From Typhlomys cinereus (taxonomy: Eukaryota > Chordata > Mammalia > Rodentia > Platacanthomyidae), in the NCBI GenBank assembly GCA_023101885.1, contig JALPQD010000224.1:1387638-1451637 (forward strand): a stretch of 64,000 bases of DNA. The letters are read 5' to 3'. Positions 11,193 through 24,160 of the stretch are shown here, one piece after another. The number at the start of each line of letters is the position of its first letter. Position 1 is the first letter of the stretch. Under the pieces are notes generated by a model. It made no database searches, had not been told where the DNA came from, and saw only the letters and a program-made list of their open reading frames with translations. A program made the translations under genes and the position numbers.

Positions 11193-11253
11193 TTTAAACT
11201 CTATTCCAACTCCTCAGAGCCAATCAGTCTCCAGCTGGGGGTGACTGACATCA
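11193..11253 (-). promoter_or_regulatory. DMP1: Candidate DMP1 core promoter
   Basis: On the gene strand, in order: a CRE-like TGATGTCA (11246-11253), an inverted CCAAT box (ATTGG, 11220-11224) and a TATA-like TTTAAAT (TTTAAA at 11193-11198). Other SIBLING genes such as IBSP are known to use an inverted CCAAT box close to a variant TATA box. Function is inferred from position only. Confidence 0.55.
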
Positions 11254-14200
11254 CAGGTGACACCGGAACCCCATACACCCACACTTCCTCCAGCTGGCAG
11301 GGGCAGGTTTTCCCTAAAAAACTCTTGTGGTTCCCAAATGACTAGACTAGTTTCCATTAAATTGAAGATCTTCCTAAAGCTTTATTTTGCTTTCTAAATA
11401 TATGTCATTCACATCCATGCAGGCTTATGAACATTATAAACAATGACTATGTCTTCCACCCACTAACACATCCGAGCAGACCCAAAGAAGGGAAAAGGAG
11501 AGTCAGAGATGGGTATAAAGTTTCCTGTTGATGTGTAGTTCCAGGTAGTACATGAGAAAAGCTACTAAAGTGCTAGATTTTGTTAAGTTGCTAGTGTTCG
11601 GAATATGGGTTTCTGTTCCTCCTCCTCCTTTTTTAACAACCTCTACTACTCCTATCCTTTACCTACCTATCTCCTTACAGCCCTCTTTACACGAAGAATG
11701 CAAATCCTTACTAGAATAAGGAAGCATCACTTTCACAATTCTATATAAGTGGGAAATGCTGAGGCACCTTCTTAAATAACTTTTATTTTTAACAAAATGG
11801 AAATTTAAATCTGAGACTCATTTTCTGTCCCAACTGCTTGCCACATTTTAGTAGGATAATTTTTGAAATTACATTTAGATTAGAATACTAGATGCATCAT
11901 ATCTAGAAAAAGCAGTTGTCAAAGAGATTCTACGTTACCAAAACTGTAATGACGGGAAGAAAATGCTGTTTACTAGAACTCTTTTTGTAGAGTGTACCGA
12001 AGGTGATGAAGGGATCTGGACGTGGGTTTGTCATCTGGCCAGTAGCAAGCTCAAATAGAATACCACCAAACAAACATTTTAAAGGATGTAAACCACCGGC
12101 TTTAACTTCCTCAGAAGTAGGGAATGCTTGTTTTACTAACTGTAATGTAGGGGGTGCTCTAATACTTAGGACTGTATTGAGTACTATGAGTACTCAATAA
12201 ATGCTTTGGCTCAATAATCGAATGACTGAGTAGATTGGTTTGAGAATGAGTCTCATTCTTAGCTTGCTTCCAGTGTCCACAGGACTCATTTACTTTTTAA
12301 GAAAGTGTTAACGATATCCAAAAAAATTTAATTGATGTTCATTACAACATGGATATCAAGAATTGGGTGTTCAACATTATTTAGAAAATTAAAATGAAAT
12401 ATCTGGATAGTTACCTATTCAGTGAGCTGAAACAAGAGGTGAGGGAGCAGAAAATGGGGAGAAGTCTCTACTTCCACACAAAGTTCATTAGAATGCCAAC
12501 ACTCACAGGAAGAAAGTATAAATTCCATGTGTCTGCTCTATCTATCTTATGATTTATGCTTTCTGGTGGTTTCATGGGTCCTGATTGAAGTCTCTTCTAG
12601 ACGAACTTTATAATCATACGAGAGCAGATTGCAGGCAGGCAGGAGGACATTACAACTCATTGCTTTAGATTCTCTCCAAATACCCACATCCAAACTGTGA
12701 TGTAGCTAGACAACAAAACTGAAAACCATGAGCAACATTTGCAACAAAATTAGATGTTTATTTATCTATTCCTGTATTTAAAATACTATTTCAACACTTT
12801 GCAGCTTAGAGCAGCTAGTGCTTTATCATCTATTACAGGAAGTCTGTCTTCATCTGGGGGCTTCATTGGGGAAGGCCTCTGTAGCAGTTACCCTACATGA
12901 TTGCTGACAAAATCATGACAAAATAGTTTAAGGAAACAAGGGGATTTAATTTTGGCTTGTGATAGACTGGTTTTAGTTCCTTTTCTAGCGTGGCAGGAGA
13001 GCTCACACCAATACCAGGACCAAGGCTACTGTCTATACCATATCCACATTAACTGCTTAAGGAGGGATAATCCTCACTTGCCAGACCAGCATGTCTAGCC
13101 AAATGTACAGAAGAATGTCAACTTTCTAAATCACTTCCCTCCATTTTCACCTGCATGGGGACTATTCCACCCACTATGGACTGGACTTTCCCCATCAATT
13201 AGGCAATCTCCTGCAGGTTAGCTAAAGTCTTAACTAATAATTCTCTACAAGTGACAAGAGCTTGAACCCTTAATCATCAAGTTGACACTTGTATCTAAGT
13301 GTCTAAGCCGCTAAGATGGCTACTTCAGAGGATTGTTGACTGAGTAGTACTGGAACTGTTTTGTTCTTGACATAAACTGCTCTTAGCTAAGACTTGGTGT
13401 CCTCACAGCATGGTAGCTAAGTCCTGAGCACATGCTATTTCTGAGCACATGCTATTTCTCCACATTCTGTTGATCACATCTGTCTCTGAGTCATTCCCAA
13501 CTCTGAAGGGGGCATAGCTTCTACCTCATCATGTGAAATTAGAATAGGAAATGCTGCCACCAATTTTGGAGATAAATGATCACATTTCACAACAAATTAT
13601 GCCTACAAAGTTCAAACAAAATGACTGAAAACAAAGCTAACTGCCAGGAGACAGGCATTTTCTATGCAGAGTGAGCATAGGGCAATAACAGGACATCTAA
13701 GAGACACAAGGCCCAGAGATCCCCAAAACAGTGGATGATATCACTGTGCGCATCAGTAGTTTACAATGACATCTGAAGTATCTGGAATAAACTGGTCTCT
13801 GTGAATTCATAAAATTAAGCCATCACAGCCTTGCTTCCCAGAGAGGTCACTTTAAAGGTACAAAAGAAATTGAACAGAATGCAGACAGCAGAGAAGGCAC
13901 AGACAAGTGTGGGAGAGAATAGGTTCAGAAAAATCTTCAAAAGGATGACATAATTTTTCAGAAATAAAATGGAAAAAAACAGAAGCGAATGAAGCCAGAA
14001 AACTGTCCTGAAACATGTTTCCTACAAAAGGTAACCAGAAAAAAATTACCTATAATGTTAAACAAAAAAAGTGAAGGCTAACTTATGTAAAAACAAGATA
14101 ATAGCTGGATAGACAATAAAAGTATGCTGTAAAGACCTTGTTAAAAAAGTTAAAGTCAAAATCTTGTAAACAAAACAAAAAAGACATAATAGATTTATAA

Positions 14201-14280
14201 AAATGTAAATGACTTAGAAATAAAGTATTGGAACTCAAGAGAAGACCTGAAATAAGAGAAGAAAAACTACTTTGGAAGAG
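11254..14280. other. Intergenic, upstream of DMP1
   Basis: DMP1 5' flank. It includes a diverged interspersed repeat at about 12880-13345 (ends tcaagttgacacttgtatc), which has a second copy at 52532-52958. No coding potential seen. Mouse DMP1 enhancers map within roughly 10 kb upstream, so regulatory elements may lie here, but none is visible by eye. Confidence 0.5.
12880..13345. repeat. Interspersed repeat, copy 1
   Basis: Shares collinear blocks with 52532-52958: cagaccagcatgtctagcca, ggcaatctcctgca, aattctctacaa, tcaagttgacac. The class is uncertain (MaLR- or L1-derived). Confidence 0.65.
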
Positions 14281-14282
14281 TC

Positions 14283-14640
14283 TGAAAAGATGGTTTCTCA
14301 TTTAAAGCATTTGTCATAAAAGGAAAAGACCATGGTTCAGATCCCCAGGTCCCATACATAAAGTAGCCAATGAGTATGAAGGCCTGCCTACAAGTTCAAC
14401 CTTAGTAGGTGCAGACTGGAAATCACTAAAGCAAGCAAATAAAAAAGAATAGCTCTGTTGCAAGCTCTGGGTTTGACTAGAGACCCTGCTTTGCCTGGAT
14501 GGAAGAGCAACCAAAAATTATTTCTAAAATCAATGTCAGACCTCCACATGTACATGCTCATAGGTACAGACACACCTGCACATACATACATGAATGCCTA
14601 CACCCAAACACACATTCACAAGACAATGGAAAAAAGAAAA
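14283..14640 (+). mobile_element. Degenerate B2-like SINE
   Basis: Retains ccatggttcagatccccagg and a body containing tgacctccacatg-type sequence and CA/TACA repeats. Heavily diverged. Confidence 0.45.
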
Positions 14641-14789
14641 GGTCCTATTTGGGAAATAAAGACTTACCTAGAATGAATACAAGAGGGAATAAAATACAAG
14701 TAATTCCTTAAGAGAAATAGACAAAATAGGAAATATTTTAAATGTAAAGAAATGAATAGAGAAAAAGTGTTCAAGAATCAGTGATGTAT

Positions 14790-15011
14790 GCCACTGGGTC
14801 CTTGTACGTCATTGGAGAGGAGGACACAGAGGAGAGTCTGGCATGCACATTAAAGGATTCTCCGGGGTTTGGGGCGGGAGGCACCAGGGGATGAGGAGGG
14901 AGGGGTGAGGGGAGGGGAAGCAGGGGAATGGGGGAAGGAGGAGGGAGGGAGGGAACCGGTGTACCTATTAAGTTTGTATGAGCAGAAATAATAATAAAAA
15001 ATGTTAAAAAA
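14790..15011 (+). mobile_element. L1 3' end, 5'-truncated, young
   Basis: About 220 bp of L1 3' UTR with a G-rich polypurine tract (gggag/gggga runs) and A-rich tail. It is bounded by perfect 17-bp repeats aagaatcagtgatgtat at 14773-14789 and 15012-15028. Confidence 0.9.
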
Positions 15012-15550
15012 AAGAATCAGTGATGTATATTGAAGATGGTCAAGGAAAATACAAATTAGACAATTGAAGTCTTGGAGATTTTTTTTAAGTATCAGTAAGT
15101 TTAGTATAGAGACTAAACATGCAATTTAAGAAAGTCTTCCTAAATTGAAAAATATTTTTTAAAAAATCAACATTTGAAGTGCATGTATGTCCTTAGGAAT
15201 GTTGGCCCAGAATGACTATCACCAAGACCTATTTATTGTGTAAATATGTGTGCATGTGTATATATATGTATTCACATGTATATGAGTGCACATGAAAAGA
15301 TAAGCATACGCATGTGCTCATGTGTGTGAAAACCAGAGGTCAACTGTGGCTATCATTCCTCAGGGCTATATTGGTATCTCATTGCTGGAAAAAAAAAATA
15401 GCTGCCTAAAGAAATTTAAGGAAGCAATGATTCATTTTAGCTTACAATTCTATGACAGTCTATGACAGCAGAGCAGGAAGAGTAATGGCAAGAAAAGATA
15501 ATTGTTGTTCCTGTCGTATCCACAGCCAGGGGATAGAGAGTGAGGAAAGT

Positions 15551-15866
15551 GGGCTAGAGAGAAGGCTCAGGGCTTACAGCCTTCCCCTCACAAACAAAAG
15601 GACCCAATCCTTAGATCCTACTGGGTGGAAAAGGCAATGACCTGCAGTTCTGGCCCTGGAAGACAGAATCTGGGAAACCCTAGAGCAAAACAGTGAGATG
15701 ACAGTGTAATCCAGGATGATTCCCACAATCACCAATGGGCCTCCACGGGCACATACATTAAAGTGTTCTCTTGTACACACACCATCACACACACGCAATA
15801 TGCACACCACATACACACACAAGAGAGGGAGAGATGGAGAGAGAGACAGAGAGAGAGAGAGAAAGT
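15551..15866 (+). mobile_element. Diverged B2-like SINE
   Basis: Begins gggctagagagaaggctcag, includes aatccaggatgattcccac and ends in CA and GA microsatellites (GA run about 15829-15862). Confidence 0.7.
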
Positions 15867-17575
15867 TTCCTCCTCTTTCACTCAATCCAAGATCTATGGC
15901 ATGGTGCCCACTCACAGTTATTATGAATGTTGAGTGTTGCACTTGTTCTTTAAATTGCTGAATGACTGCACAGTTGAAACAACTTAAGAGACCTAGGGGT
16001 TTGTTCTTGCTTAAAATTCTTAATTAGAAGTCATCGACATGGAAGGAGAGTTCATATAAATATCAAGAGTCAAGGGAACTGCCCATATCATATCCACAGA
16101 AAGAGCCGAGAGAGGGACATACTTTCTCGTTTGCCAGACTACTGGCTGCCTGTCTGCCAAAGTATGCCAAAATACTAAAATACCTCTGTCCATCTTATCT
16201 GCCTGCCCAGGGTAACAGCGACAGTAGAAAAATATGTCTTAGAATCCTTAATAGATAAATTATACCTGTTTTCCTTTATGAAAACGCCATGAATCACAAT
16301 CTTTAAAGATGTTTCAGATGACACACCGAGAGTGTCTGAATGTGTGCGTCCTCCTCCTCTTGACTTCGCACATTGAAATGTAACCTTTGAGGTGATGGAG
16401 TTAGGACATGGTGTGATTACATCATAGAGAGGCATTATCATGAATAAGATTAGTGCTGCTCATTGTACCATGTGAGATCATAGCTGACAGATACCAACAA
16501 GGAATCAGAATGTATAAACCATCAACAGACATTGAACCTCACTCTTAGACTTCCCATTTCTATTAAGAAGTAAATTTTCTATTGTTTATAGTTTTAAAAA
16601 TAATATTACATATGATTATTAAGAAGAGTTCTTCTATGCACTTGTGATACAATTTCACCATCTTTATAGGCTTTAATTACAGTAATTTTTAAATCTTATG
16701 TTATCAAGTACTTATAACAGTTTTGATACCAATATTTTTCTTGGCTTTTAAAAATGTTACTCTTCTTTTGGGTGCTTTGTGGCTTCACGAAGTGATGTTC
16801 TATTGGGTATCGCTAGACAGATAAAAGATCAGACTTTGACATTGATTAACTTCTTTAACCCTTAAGGGTTAATCCTTGCAGTTTGCATCATGGTAAGTGA
16901 AGAACAATAGAATATTTGTGTTTGTATTCATTATTTAATCCCCCCAGTGACATTAACTTCTAATGTAGACTAGATTTTGACAAAAGAATTTTAATACATA
17001 AATCCATGTTTTATATTCTCTTTAATTTAGAATTTTTCATTATGGCTACATTTGAAAATAACAAAACAAACTTTTATTTTGGCCTTGGCAAATAAAGTTT
17101 GTGTGCTCTTCATGTAATTAGCAGATGGCTCTGGTAACGTATGCTATCTGTAGGAATGTGGCATTGTTACTGTCATACTGCTTAGAATGCTGAGCTGATA
17201 CAATTAGCTTTTGAAAAGACTCTAGAAAGCTTTTTATGTAAAGGCCTTTTTTTAGCCAAATTATCCTTAATTCTTTCTTTGTGATTCTTCTAAATATGCT
17301 CCATAGCTCCATATAATGTTACTATGTGAAATTCAACTTAAAAAGAATGTACTGTTTTCATGTAGATCATAAAATAAACTGCTTATTTCAAAAAAGAAGT
17401 TACTCTTTTCTCTGTAATCGTAATTAAATTGTTTCTTGGTTTTGAGGCTTAGAAGTATGTAAGAAATTGTTTGAAATAAAATATTTGAAAATTACAGCTA
17501 TTTCAAATTTCTTTTTAAATTTACAATACCACAACTTGGCTATTTGGGAAGAAAAGATTGATTTTAATCTGCCAC
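15867..17575. other. Intergenic, nothing recognised
   Basis: AT-rich sequence without gene, SINE or L1 signature that I can identify. Confidence 0.5.
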
Positions 17576-17594
17576 AAAAAATTTATTCTTTTCC

Positions 17595-18660
17595 CCCAGA
17601 CCCAGAAAATTAAGTGCCGTATGTACTCCCTAATAGGTGGCTCCTAGTACCAAACCCACCCAGCCCACCTAGAGACAGTAATTGCAAGGATTATGAACAG
17701 GAGGGATGGGGTAGGAGGGCCACACCAGAAACAAGGAGAGAAGGGACCATGTTACAGCAGGGAAAATAGGCCTCCACCAAGGACCCAAATAAGTACCGAG
17801 ACATCTGATTAAGTTCACAGACTTTTGTTCCTGATCATTTACTACTGAGGGGGTGTGATCTCACCAGAAGAGGAGGGCATATAGTCTGGCAGATAAAAAG
17901 TAACCATTTTGCAAATGGGTGATAGACCCCTCCCTTAGTATGGTTTCCCACTTTTATTACATCTACCTTTGAATGTGCTTTTATCACAAGACTCTAATAG
18001 CTTTTTGTCTCTGGCCAGGGGGTAACATACAATGCCCACCAGGATGGAGTGAAGGGCATTGCAGGAGCAGCAAAACTGCAAAAGAAAACCAACAAACCAC
18101 AATCCAGAACTTCAGAGACTCTATATCAACCACATAGAACTAGGCCAGCCTAATCTCTTCCCATCTTGAAGCTCAGGGAAATTTGCGGAAGAGGGGGCGG
18201 TAGGAGTGTAGAGCAAAAGGATGGGAGGAGCAATGATATATAAGATACTCTATACTAGTTAGGGCTGAAGCAATCATAATTGGACTTTGCATGCCCTGCG
18301 CATTGTCCAACACACTGTTGACCTCACAAAGTCTAGCATCTGCTAAAGGCACCAAGAGCCTTGGAGGTAAAGGATTGGCAGCCACAGCAGTGTTCCTATA
18401 CCTAAGGGGAACACGGGAAAGGGTTCAGGGAAATTCCACTGGGTCCTTGTACGTCATCGGAGAGGAGGGCCCAGAGGAAAATCAGACATCCACAAGAAAG
18501 GACTCTCTGGGAATTGGGGTGGGAGGCACTGAGGCACTGGGGGATGGGGAGGGAGAGGGATGGGGAGGGGGAGCAGGGGGTACGGGGGGAGGAGGAGGAA
18601 GGGAGGGAACTGGTGTACCTAATAAGTTTGCATGAGCTGAAATAAAAAAAGAAAAAGAAA
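17595..18660 (+). mobile_element. L1 3' end, 5'-truncated, about 1.07 kb
   Basis: Carries the 3' UTR pattern gctcagggaaatttgcggaa, then the same 3' block as 14790-15011 (ccactgggtccttgtacgtc), a G-rich polypurine tract (18535-18610) and an A-rich tail. 19-bp direct repeats aaaaaatttattcttttcc lie at 17576-17594 and 18661-18679. No ORF2 coding sequence was recognised. Confidence 0.88.
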
Positions 18661-18679
18661 AAAAAATTTATTCTTTTCC

Positions 18680-19872
18680 AATCTAGAGACCTCAAAATGT
18701 TCTAACTAAATTTCTGGTAGAATAAAATGAATATTGCTGGTTAGACTACTTTCTGAATTTTCCTTTGCCAACCTTAAATAATGCTTAGACTAGATTACAG
18801 TATCAGTTCTCCACGTTCCTACTTGAGACTTCCTTCCTTCTCTTCATGAGCCAGTGAAAATTGGAGAAAACTCCACCAGCCAACTGCCTCGCCACAAGAG
18901 AGAAGGTCTGAGTGTGAGCATTTACTGATGGCGATGGAACTGTCCAAGCGAGAGATAGGACGACCCTCCAACTGCACCAAGAAAGAAAAGCAACATGCAA
19001 ACCAGAGCATCCAGAGTTCACTGGCAAAAAAACGGTGGTTCTGCCCACAGCCACGCCTACTGGAGCGTGCTTCTCCCCCTGCTTTATTCCTACTTTCACT
19101 TGTAACTTTCTTAAAAACCCATGCAAAAACCTTGTATTTACTTATTAAAGAAGTATAATTTGGCAAATTGTGCAGTACTTATATATTTCCTTAAATATAT
19201 AAATAGTATATTTATATAGATTTTAAAAAATCCATCAAACATACAGCAACATGTCAGAGGCTAAGAAACTTAAGGATGAAGTGAATTTCTAAATCATCAG
19301 TCAGTTCCATCAGGTAGGTACTTTTGTCACTTTGGAGTATCAGAATTTGAAAGCAGGATCATAATAACCACTAATACCTCTGACAATAGTAATTATTACA
19401 CAGACAGGAGCATATCTCATTTATCAGGCTTTAGCATTCATGGATATTGTGTCTCAATACTCAATTTGATTTATATGATTAAGAATCTGCATAAGCTAAA
19501 GTATAGTTGTCCTCCTTAAATACAGATGTGTGCATTGTCAATCTTTTCAAAGCTTTCATACATTTTCATTAAATTCAGGCCAAAGTAATAATTCCTTCTT
19601 TCTTGTCAATAGAATACGGATGTCTATAGGGTCATTTACTGGGAACCTAAAATTACATGCATGAATTTCAAACGAACTCCATGTGCTTACTATAATATAC
19701 CCTTCCTAATCTTATTTCCAATAATATCTAATGCTGATTCTCTCTAAAATGCCGGTAACTTTTGTAAATTGTGCGTTTTCTTCTCCTTTCTGTCCCTCTC
19801 TTTGTTCTAGATATATGTTAATATTACCAAGGTCAGACAGACTTCTTATAGGTACTTTGTGAAAAGATCATA
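18680..19872. other. Intergenic, nothing recognised
   Basis: AT-rich sequence; short open frames only, none resembling a known protein. Confidence 0.5.
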
Positions 19873-19887
19873 CTCTCTTTGCAGAAT

Positions 19888-19961
19888 TTTTTTTAATTTT
19901 TTTATTATTTATTATTTATTCAATTGTGTGTGTATGTATGTGTGTGTGTGTGTGTGTGCGT

Positions 19962-20007
<46 letters not shown>

Positions 20008-20216
20008 ACCACGGGCGAATTCGGGAACCACCATGGACTGCCTCCACCAACTCCTTGTTTACTCTGCCCCAGGAATCACAGGCTCTGCCCTATCAGGACC
20101 AGAAACACAGGCTGCCTGGGCTTCCTCCCGGCGTCTATACGTGGGGTCTAGGATCTGAACTCAGGACCTTCCGCCTGCAAGGCAGAGGCATAACCCCTGA
20201 GCCACCTCTCCAGCCC
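19888..20216 (-). mobile_element. B2-superfamily SINE, full length
   Basis: Reverse copy of the element at 5843, ending ccacctctccagccc. It carries a long TG tract. 15-bp flanking repeats with one mismatch lie at 19873-19887 and 20217-20231. Confidence 0.9.
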
Positions 20217-21838
20217 CTCTCTTTGAAGAATTTAAAGGAACTTTGTCTAAGATCATATTTTTTATTACTTGTCATACTTTTTTCATACATGATATATTAT
20301 CGTATATAACACAGGTATCATACATGTGATATTATCATACTATTTGAAATGTATGTTTTAATGTTAAAATGTAACATTTGAAATGTAGCCACCGTGCTAT
20401 ATTACTTCCTTTTTACCTCTGTCATCTTCTTTTTCATAATTTTCTTTTTTGTTGTTGTTGTTTTTTGGGGTTTTTTTAACATTTTTTTCATAATTTTCTT
20501 ATGAATTTTGGACTTCAGTCTGACTGACTCAGTCATTCTACCCCTCAGTATACCTTTCTTCTAATTAGAGGTTTTTCTTATGTCATGGTTTGAAATGTGA
20601 GTTGTCCCACAGAAGCTCATGTATTTGAATTGTAATTGTTTGGGAAGTCTTTAGAAGGCAGAGCCTTGCTGGAGATAGGCGGTCACCGGGGTGGGCCTTA
20701 AGGTTGGTTAGCCCTGCTCTGCTTGAGTTAGTGAGTCTGTTCTTGAGCATGAAGTAGCTCTTTGCCTCCATGACAGATGTAACTAAGGCCTTCTTTAGCT
20801 TCTGCTCCAGCCATGCCATTTCTGCATGAATGATTGTCTCTCCCTCCAGAAATGTAAGCTAAATGAATCTCCCTTTCTCCCTTAAGTTGCTTGACTTTGA
20901 GTGGTGTCTCACAGCAACAGAAAAGAGTAACCAGTACACTTCATTCAGAGCATCTCCCCTTATCAAGCCTATCAACAGTCTACATACCTCTGAAAGTCTC
21001 TTCAAACCCAGTGGACACAAATACTTACACACACATTTAACCTTCCTTCAGTATTTGGCACAAAAATTCACTTACTGGGAATAAATTCCCTGCACTGGGA
21101 ATACAAAACAGAATAAGACATAGTGTCTTCTCTTCAATAATATAATTAGAAACACATGCATAAACTGCTCAGCATAATAAAAAATGATAGTGATACACAA
21201 ACCACAGGGTATTTGGGATACTGAGGGGGACCAACTATCCAACTGCTCCATATATTTACTGTTTTTTTGACAAGTCATCTGTCTTAGTCCAGTTGCTATC
21301 ACAAAGTGTCCTGATGTGGGTGGCTTATTAACAACAGAAATCTATTTCTCACAGTTCTAAAAGCTAGTCTCTGGCAAGGATCCCCTTCCAGGCTGCCGAG
21401 TACTAACTGGTCATTTCGTTCTCACTTTGTGCACAGATAGTACGCTAACTCTCAGACTTTCCGCCCCCTGTCCATGACCTGTCCTTTCCCAAAGGCCTCA
21501 TTTCCTAATGCATTATAATACTAGTTAGCATTTGAATTTTGAAGAGGCACAAATATCTCAAAAACCTCACAACATCCAAGACTTAATGGCTTAAGACATC
21601 AATTTGTCTCTCTTGTACTTCTGTGGGCAGACTATAGCCTCAGCCAGGTGGATTCACAGTGTGAATGTCTCTCAGATGTTTCCTAGGACTAAGTCACTTG
21701 GAGACTTCTTTAGTCACATTCCTCTTGCCTGAAGAAATTGACTTTCAAGAACTCCAAGAGTGAGCGTTTCCTTAGTCTATAACTCCATATGGAGTCTTCT
21801 CTCTTTGCAAGATCAGAAAGTCAAAGAAGAAATCTCAG
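20217..21838. other. Intergenic with old repeats
   Basis: Contains two diverged interspersed sequences, near 20590-20940 (ends cagcaacagaaaagagtaac) and 21283-21600 (gtcttagtccagttgctatc). They look like ancient eutherian repeats; I cannot name the class. Confidence 0.4.
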
Positions 21839-21841
21839 GGT

Positions 21842-22160
21842 AGGGCTTAAGAGATAGCTCGGTGGGTAGAGTGTTTGCTCTGCAAGCAAGAGGACCTGAC
21901 TTTGGATCCTCATACCCCACAGAAAGCATAATTCTGATCCTGGGACTCCTACCATGAGACAGGACCTGGAAACTGGAGAATCTCCCAAACCTGCAGGCCA
22001 GCTTGGGCTCAGTAATTTGAGACAAAGTAGAAGGTGGGGACTAATGTCCAATGTTGCGCTCTGGCCTCCACAAGTGCACTTAAGCAGATGACCACCCACC
22101 TCCAAGCACCAAACATGGGACATACATGCATATACAGGCAGACACACATAAAGATGAAAA
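21842..22160 (+). mobile_element. B2/B4-like SINE
   Basis: Head gggcttaagagatagctcgg and gtttgctctgcaagcaagag (tRNA-like); the tail runs into AT-rich sequence. Confidence 0.65.
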
Positions 22161-23187
22161 GATATTTATTACATCTTTGATATATTTTTCACTTCCTTAT
22201 ATTTCCCTGTTGGATATGAATCCAATCATACCCAGCTAGTAAGCAAATATAACTCTAGATCAATGGCACAATGGATCAAAATGGCAAAGGGCTACATTTT
22301 CCCTGAGCTGCTTCTTCTGCCCCAAAATTAACCTGGTTAACTTGGAAGATCCACACACTGATAGATATTCTTTCATGAACAAAGACTAGAAATATCCACA
22401 CAAGGTTCAGATATCAGAAAAATAATTCCCTAATTTTTAAGGTTCCATTTCTTCCCTTTCCATAAGTATCACAATAATAATCTCATTTTAAACAAATGTC
22501 AGGTAGGTTAATTACAATAATCTTGGGGGGGGGAATTTCTGATACATAAGACAAATTTATTTCATTTTAGTTTCTTATTTAGAAGGCACTGATATGTAAT
22601 AATTTTTTCTTTATTCTACTGATGCTTGATGACAATATAGATGAAGGGCTAGCTGTATCCATTTCAAAGCTATCATGGATCAGTATTTTGTAAACACAGT
22701 GGAATGAGTTACTAGAAAAGTGCCACGCTTTATTCATAGTAGCATCAACCTGTTTCATTTTTATTTATTCAAATTTCTTCATCCAAAATTCTTGACATCA
22801 AACGTGATTTGAAATTTGATTTTCTTTTATGGGCCACTGGCCTTGTACATGAGATAACTCAGGAATGGGATCCAAGTCTAAACATGAAATTCATTTATGT
22901 TTCATTAGTATCTTATACACATACCCGAAGATTATCTTAATAGTTTTGTGATGTAATATTTTCTAATTATAACAGTGTCACAAAGTTTCAGATTTTGGAA
23001 CATTTTAGATTTGGGATTTAGAGATGTCTAACCTGTAGTGTAGATATCTGACAGTTGATAAGCTTATTTCAAAGAGCTCTGAAATGTTAGAACTCTTGAT
23101 GACATTATCAAAACAAAAGTAATACTTTCTAGATTAGGATGTCTCTCCTTTAAATGTTCCTCTGAAGCTGTAAGAATAACAAGAACA

Positions 23188-23412
23188 GGCCTGGCGAGAT
23201 GGCTCAGGGGTTAAAACTTTGCCTAGAAAGCAGAAGGTCCTGAGTTCAGATCCCAGGTCCTATGTTAAAAAACACCAGGTGGAAATGGAAGTAGCCTACA
23301 CTTCCAGAACCTGATGGGTAGAGCTTGGGGAATCCCAAAGTCAAACAAAAAGGACGTAGAAGCAATTCCAAAGTCACCCTTAACCCTCCACAGGGACACA
23401 CAGTGTCCTTTG

Positions 23413-23450
<38 letters not shown>

Positions 23451-23526
23451 GCACATGTTTAAAATAAATACACACACAAAGGCACATGTTTAAAATAAAT
23501 AAAGTTATTTTATTTAAAAAAAAATA
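23188..23526 (+). mobile_element. B2-like SINE, older subfamily
   Basis: Head ggcctggcgagatggctcag, then gtcctgagttcagatcccag, a CA tract and a duplicated tail (cacatgtttaaaataaata twice). Confidence 0.8.
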
Positions 23527-23715
23527 GTAACAAAAACAGTACATGGCCAAATCTATTTTTATGCAAACCTGCAAACTACTGAACTGTAGTTTACTTCTCT
23601 GTTGTAGCCCGGGCTCAGATGACTCATCAACTACCATTTCGTTTCAAACCTTCCTCCAATTTCCTGAAGAATGAAGGGACTTTCCTTTTATTCCTAATTA
23701 TTTTCCTGATTTCAT

Positions 23716-23915
23716 TTTTTTATTTTTAATACATTTTTTATTATTACCACTCATACAAACTTAATAGGTAGACCAGTTCCCTCCCTCCCTCCTCCTCCCC
23801 CCCCCGAATCCCCTGCTCCCCCTCCCCACCCTCCCCATCCTCCAGTGCCTCCCCCCCAATTCCCAGAGAGTCCTTTATTGTGTATGCCTAACTCTCCTCT
23901 GGGTCCTCCTCTCCG
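23716..23915 (-). mobile_element. L1 3' end
   Basis: Reverse complement of the L1 3' block: T-rich start, a C-rich polypyrimidine tract (23770-23850) and gggtcctcctctccga at the end, where a SINE follows directly. Confidence 0.8.
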
Positions 23916-23961
23916 ATTTTTTTATTTTTTTATTATTTATTCAATTGTGTGTGTGTGCATA

Positions 23962-23995
<34 letters not shown>

Positions 23996-24160
23996 TGTGT
24001 AGAACCACGGGTGAATTCGGGAACCACCATGGACGCCTCCACCTCCTCCTTGTTTACTTTGCCCCCGGATTCACAGGCTCGGCCCTACCAGGACCAGAAA
24101 CACAGCCCCCCCACACTTCCGCCCGGGGTCTATACGTGGGGTCTAGGATCTGAACTCATC
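23916..24160 (-). mobile_element. B2-superfamily SINE, head missing
   Basis: Tail, TG tract and body of the common SINE, but the copy ends at ggatctgaactca without the tRNA-like head. It abuts an L1 3' end in the same orientation. Confidence 0.8.

Noticed and set aside
18291..18635. Gly-rich open frame on the plus strand
   Set aside because: Lies across the G-rich polypurine tract of an L1 3' UTR.
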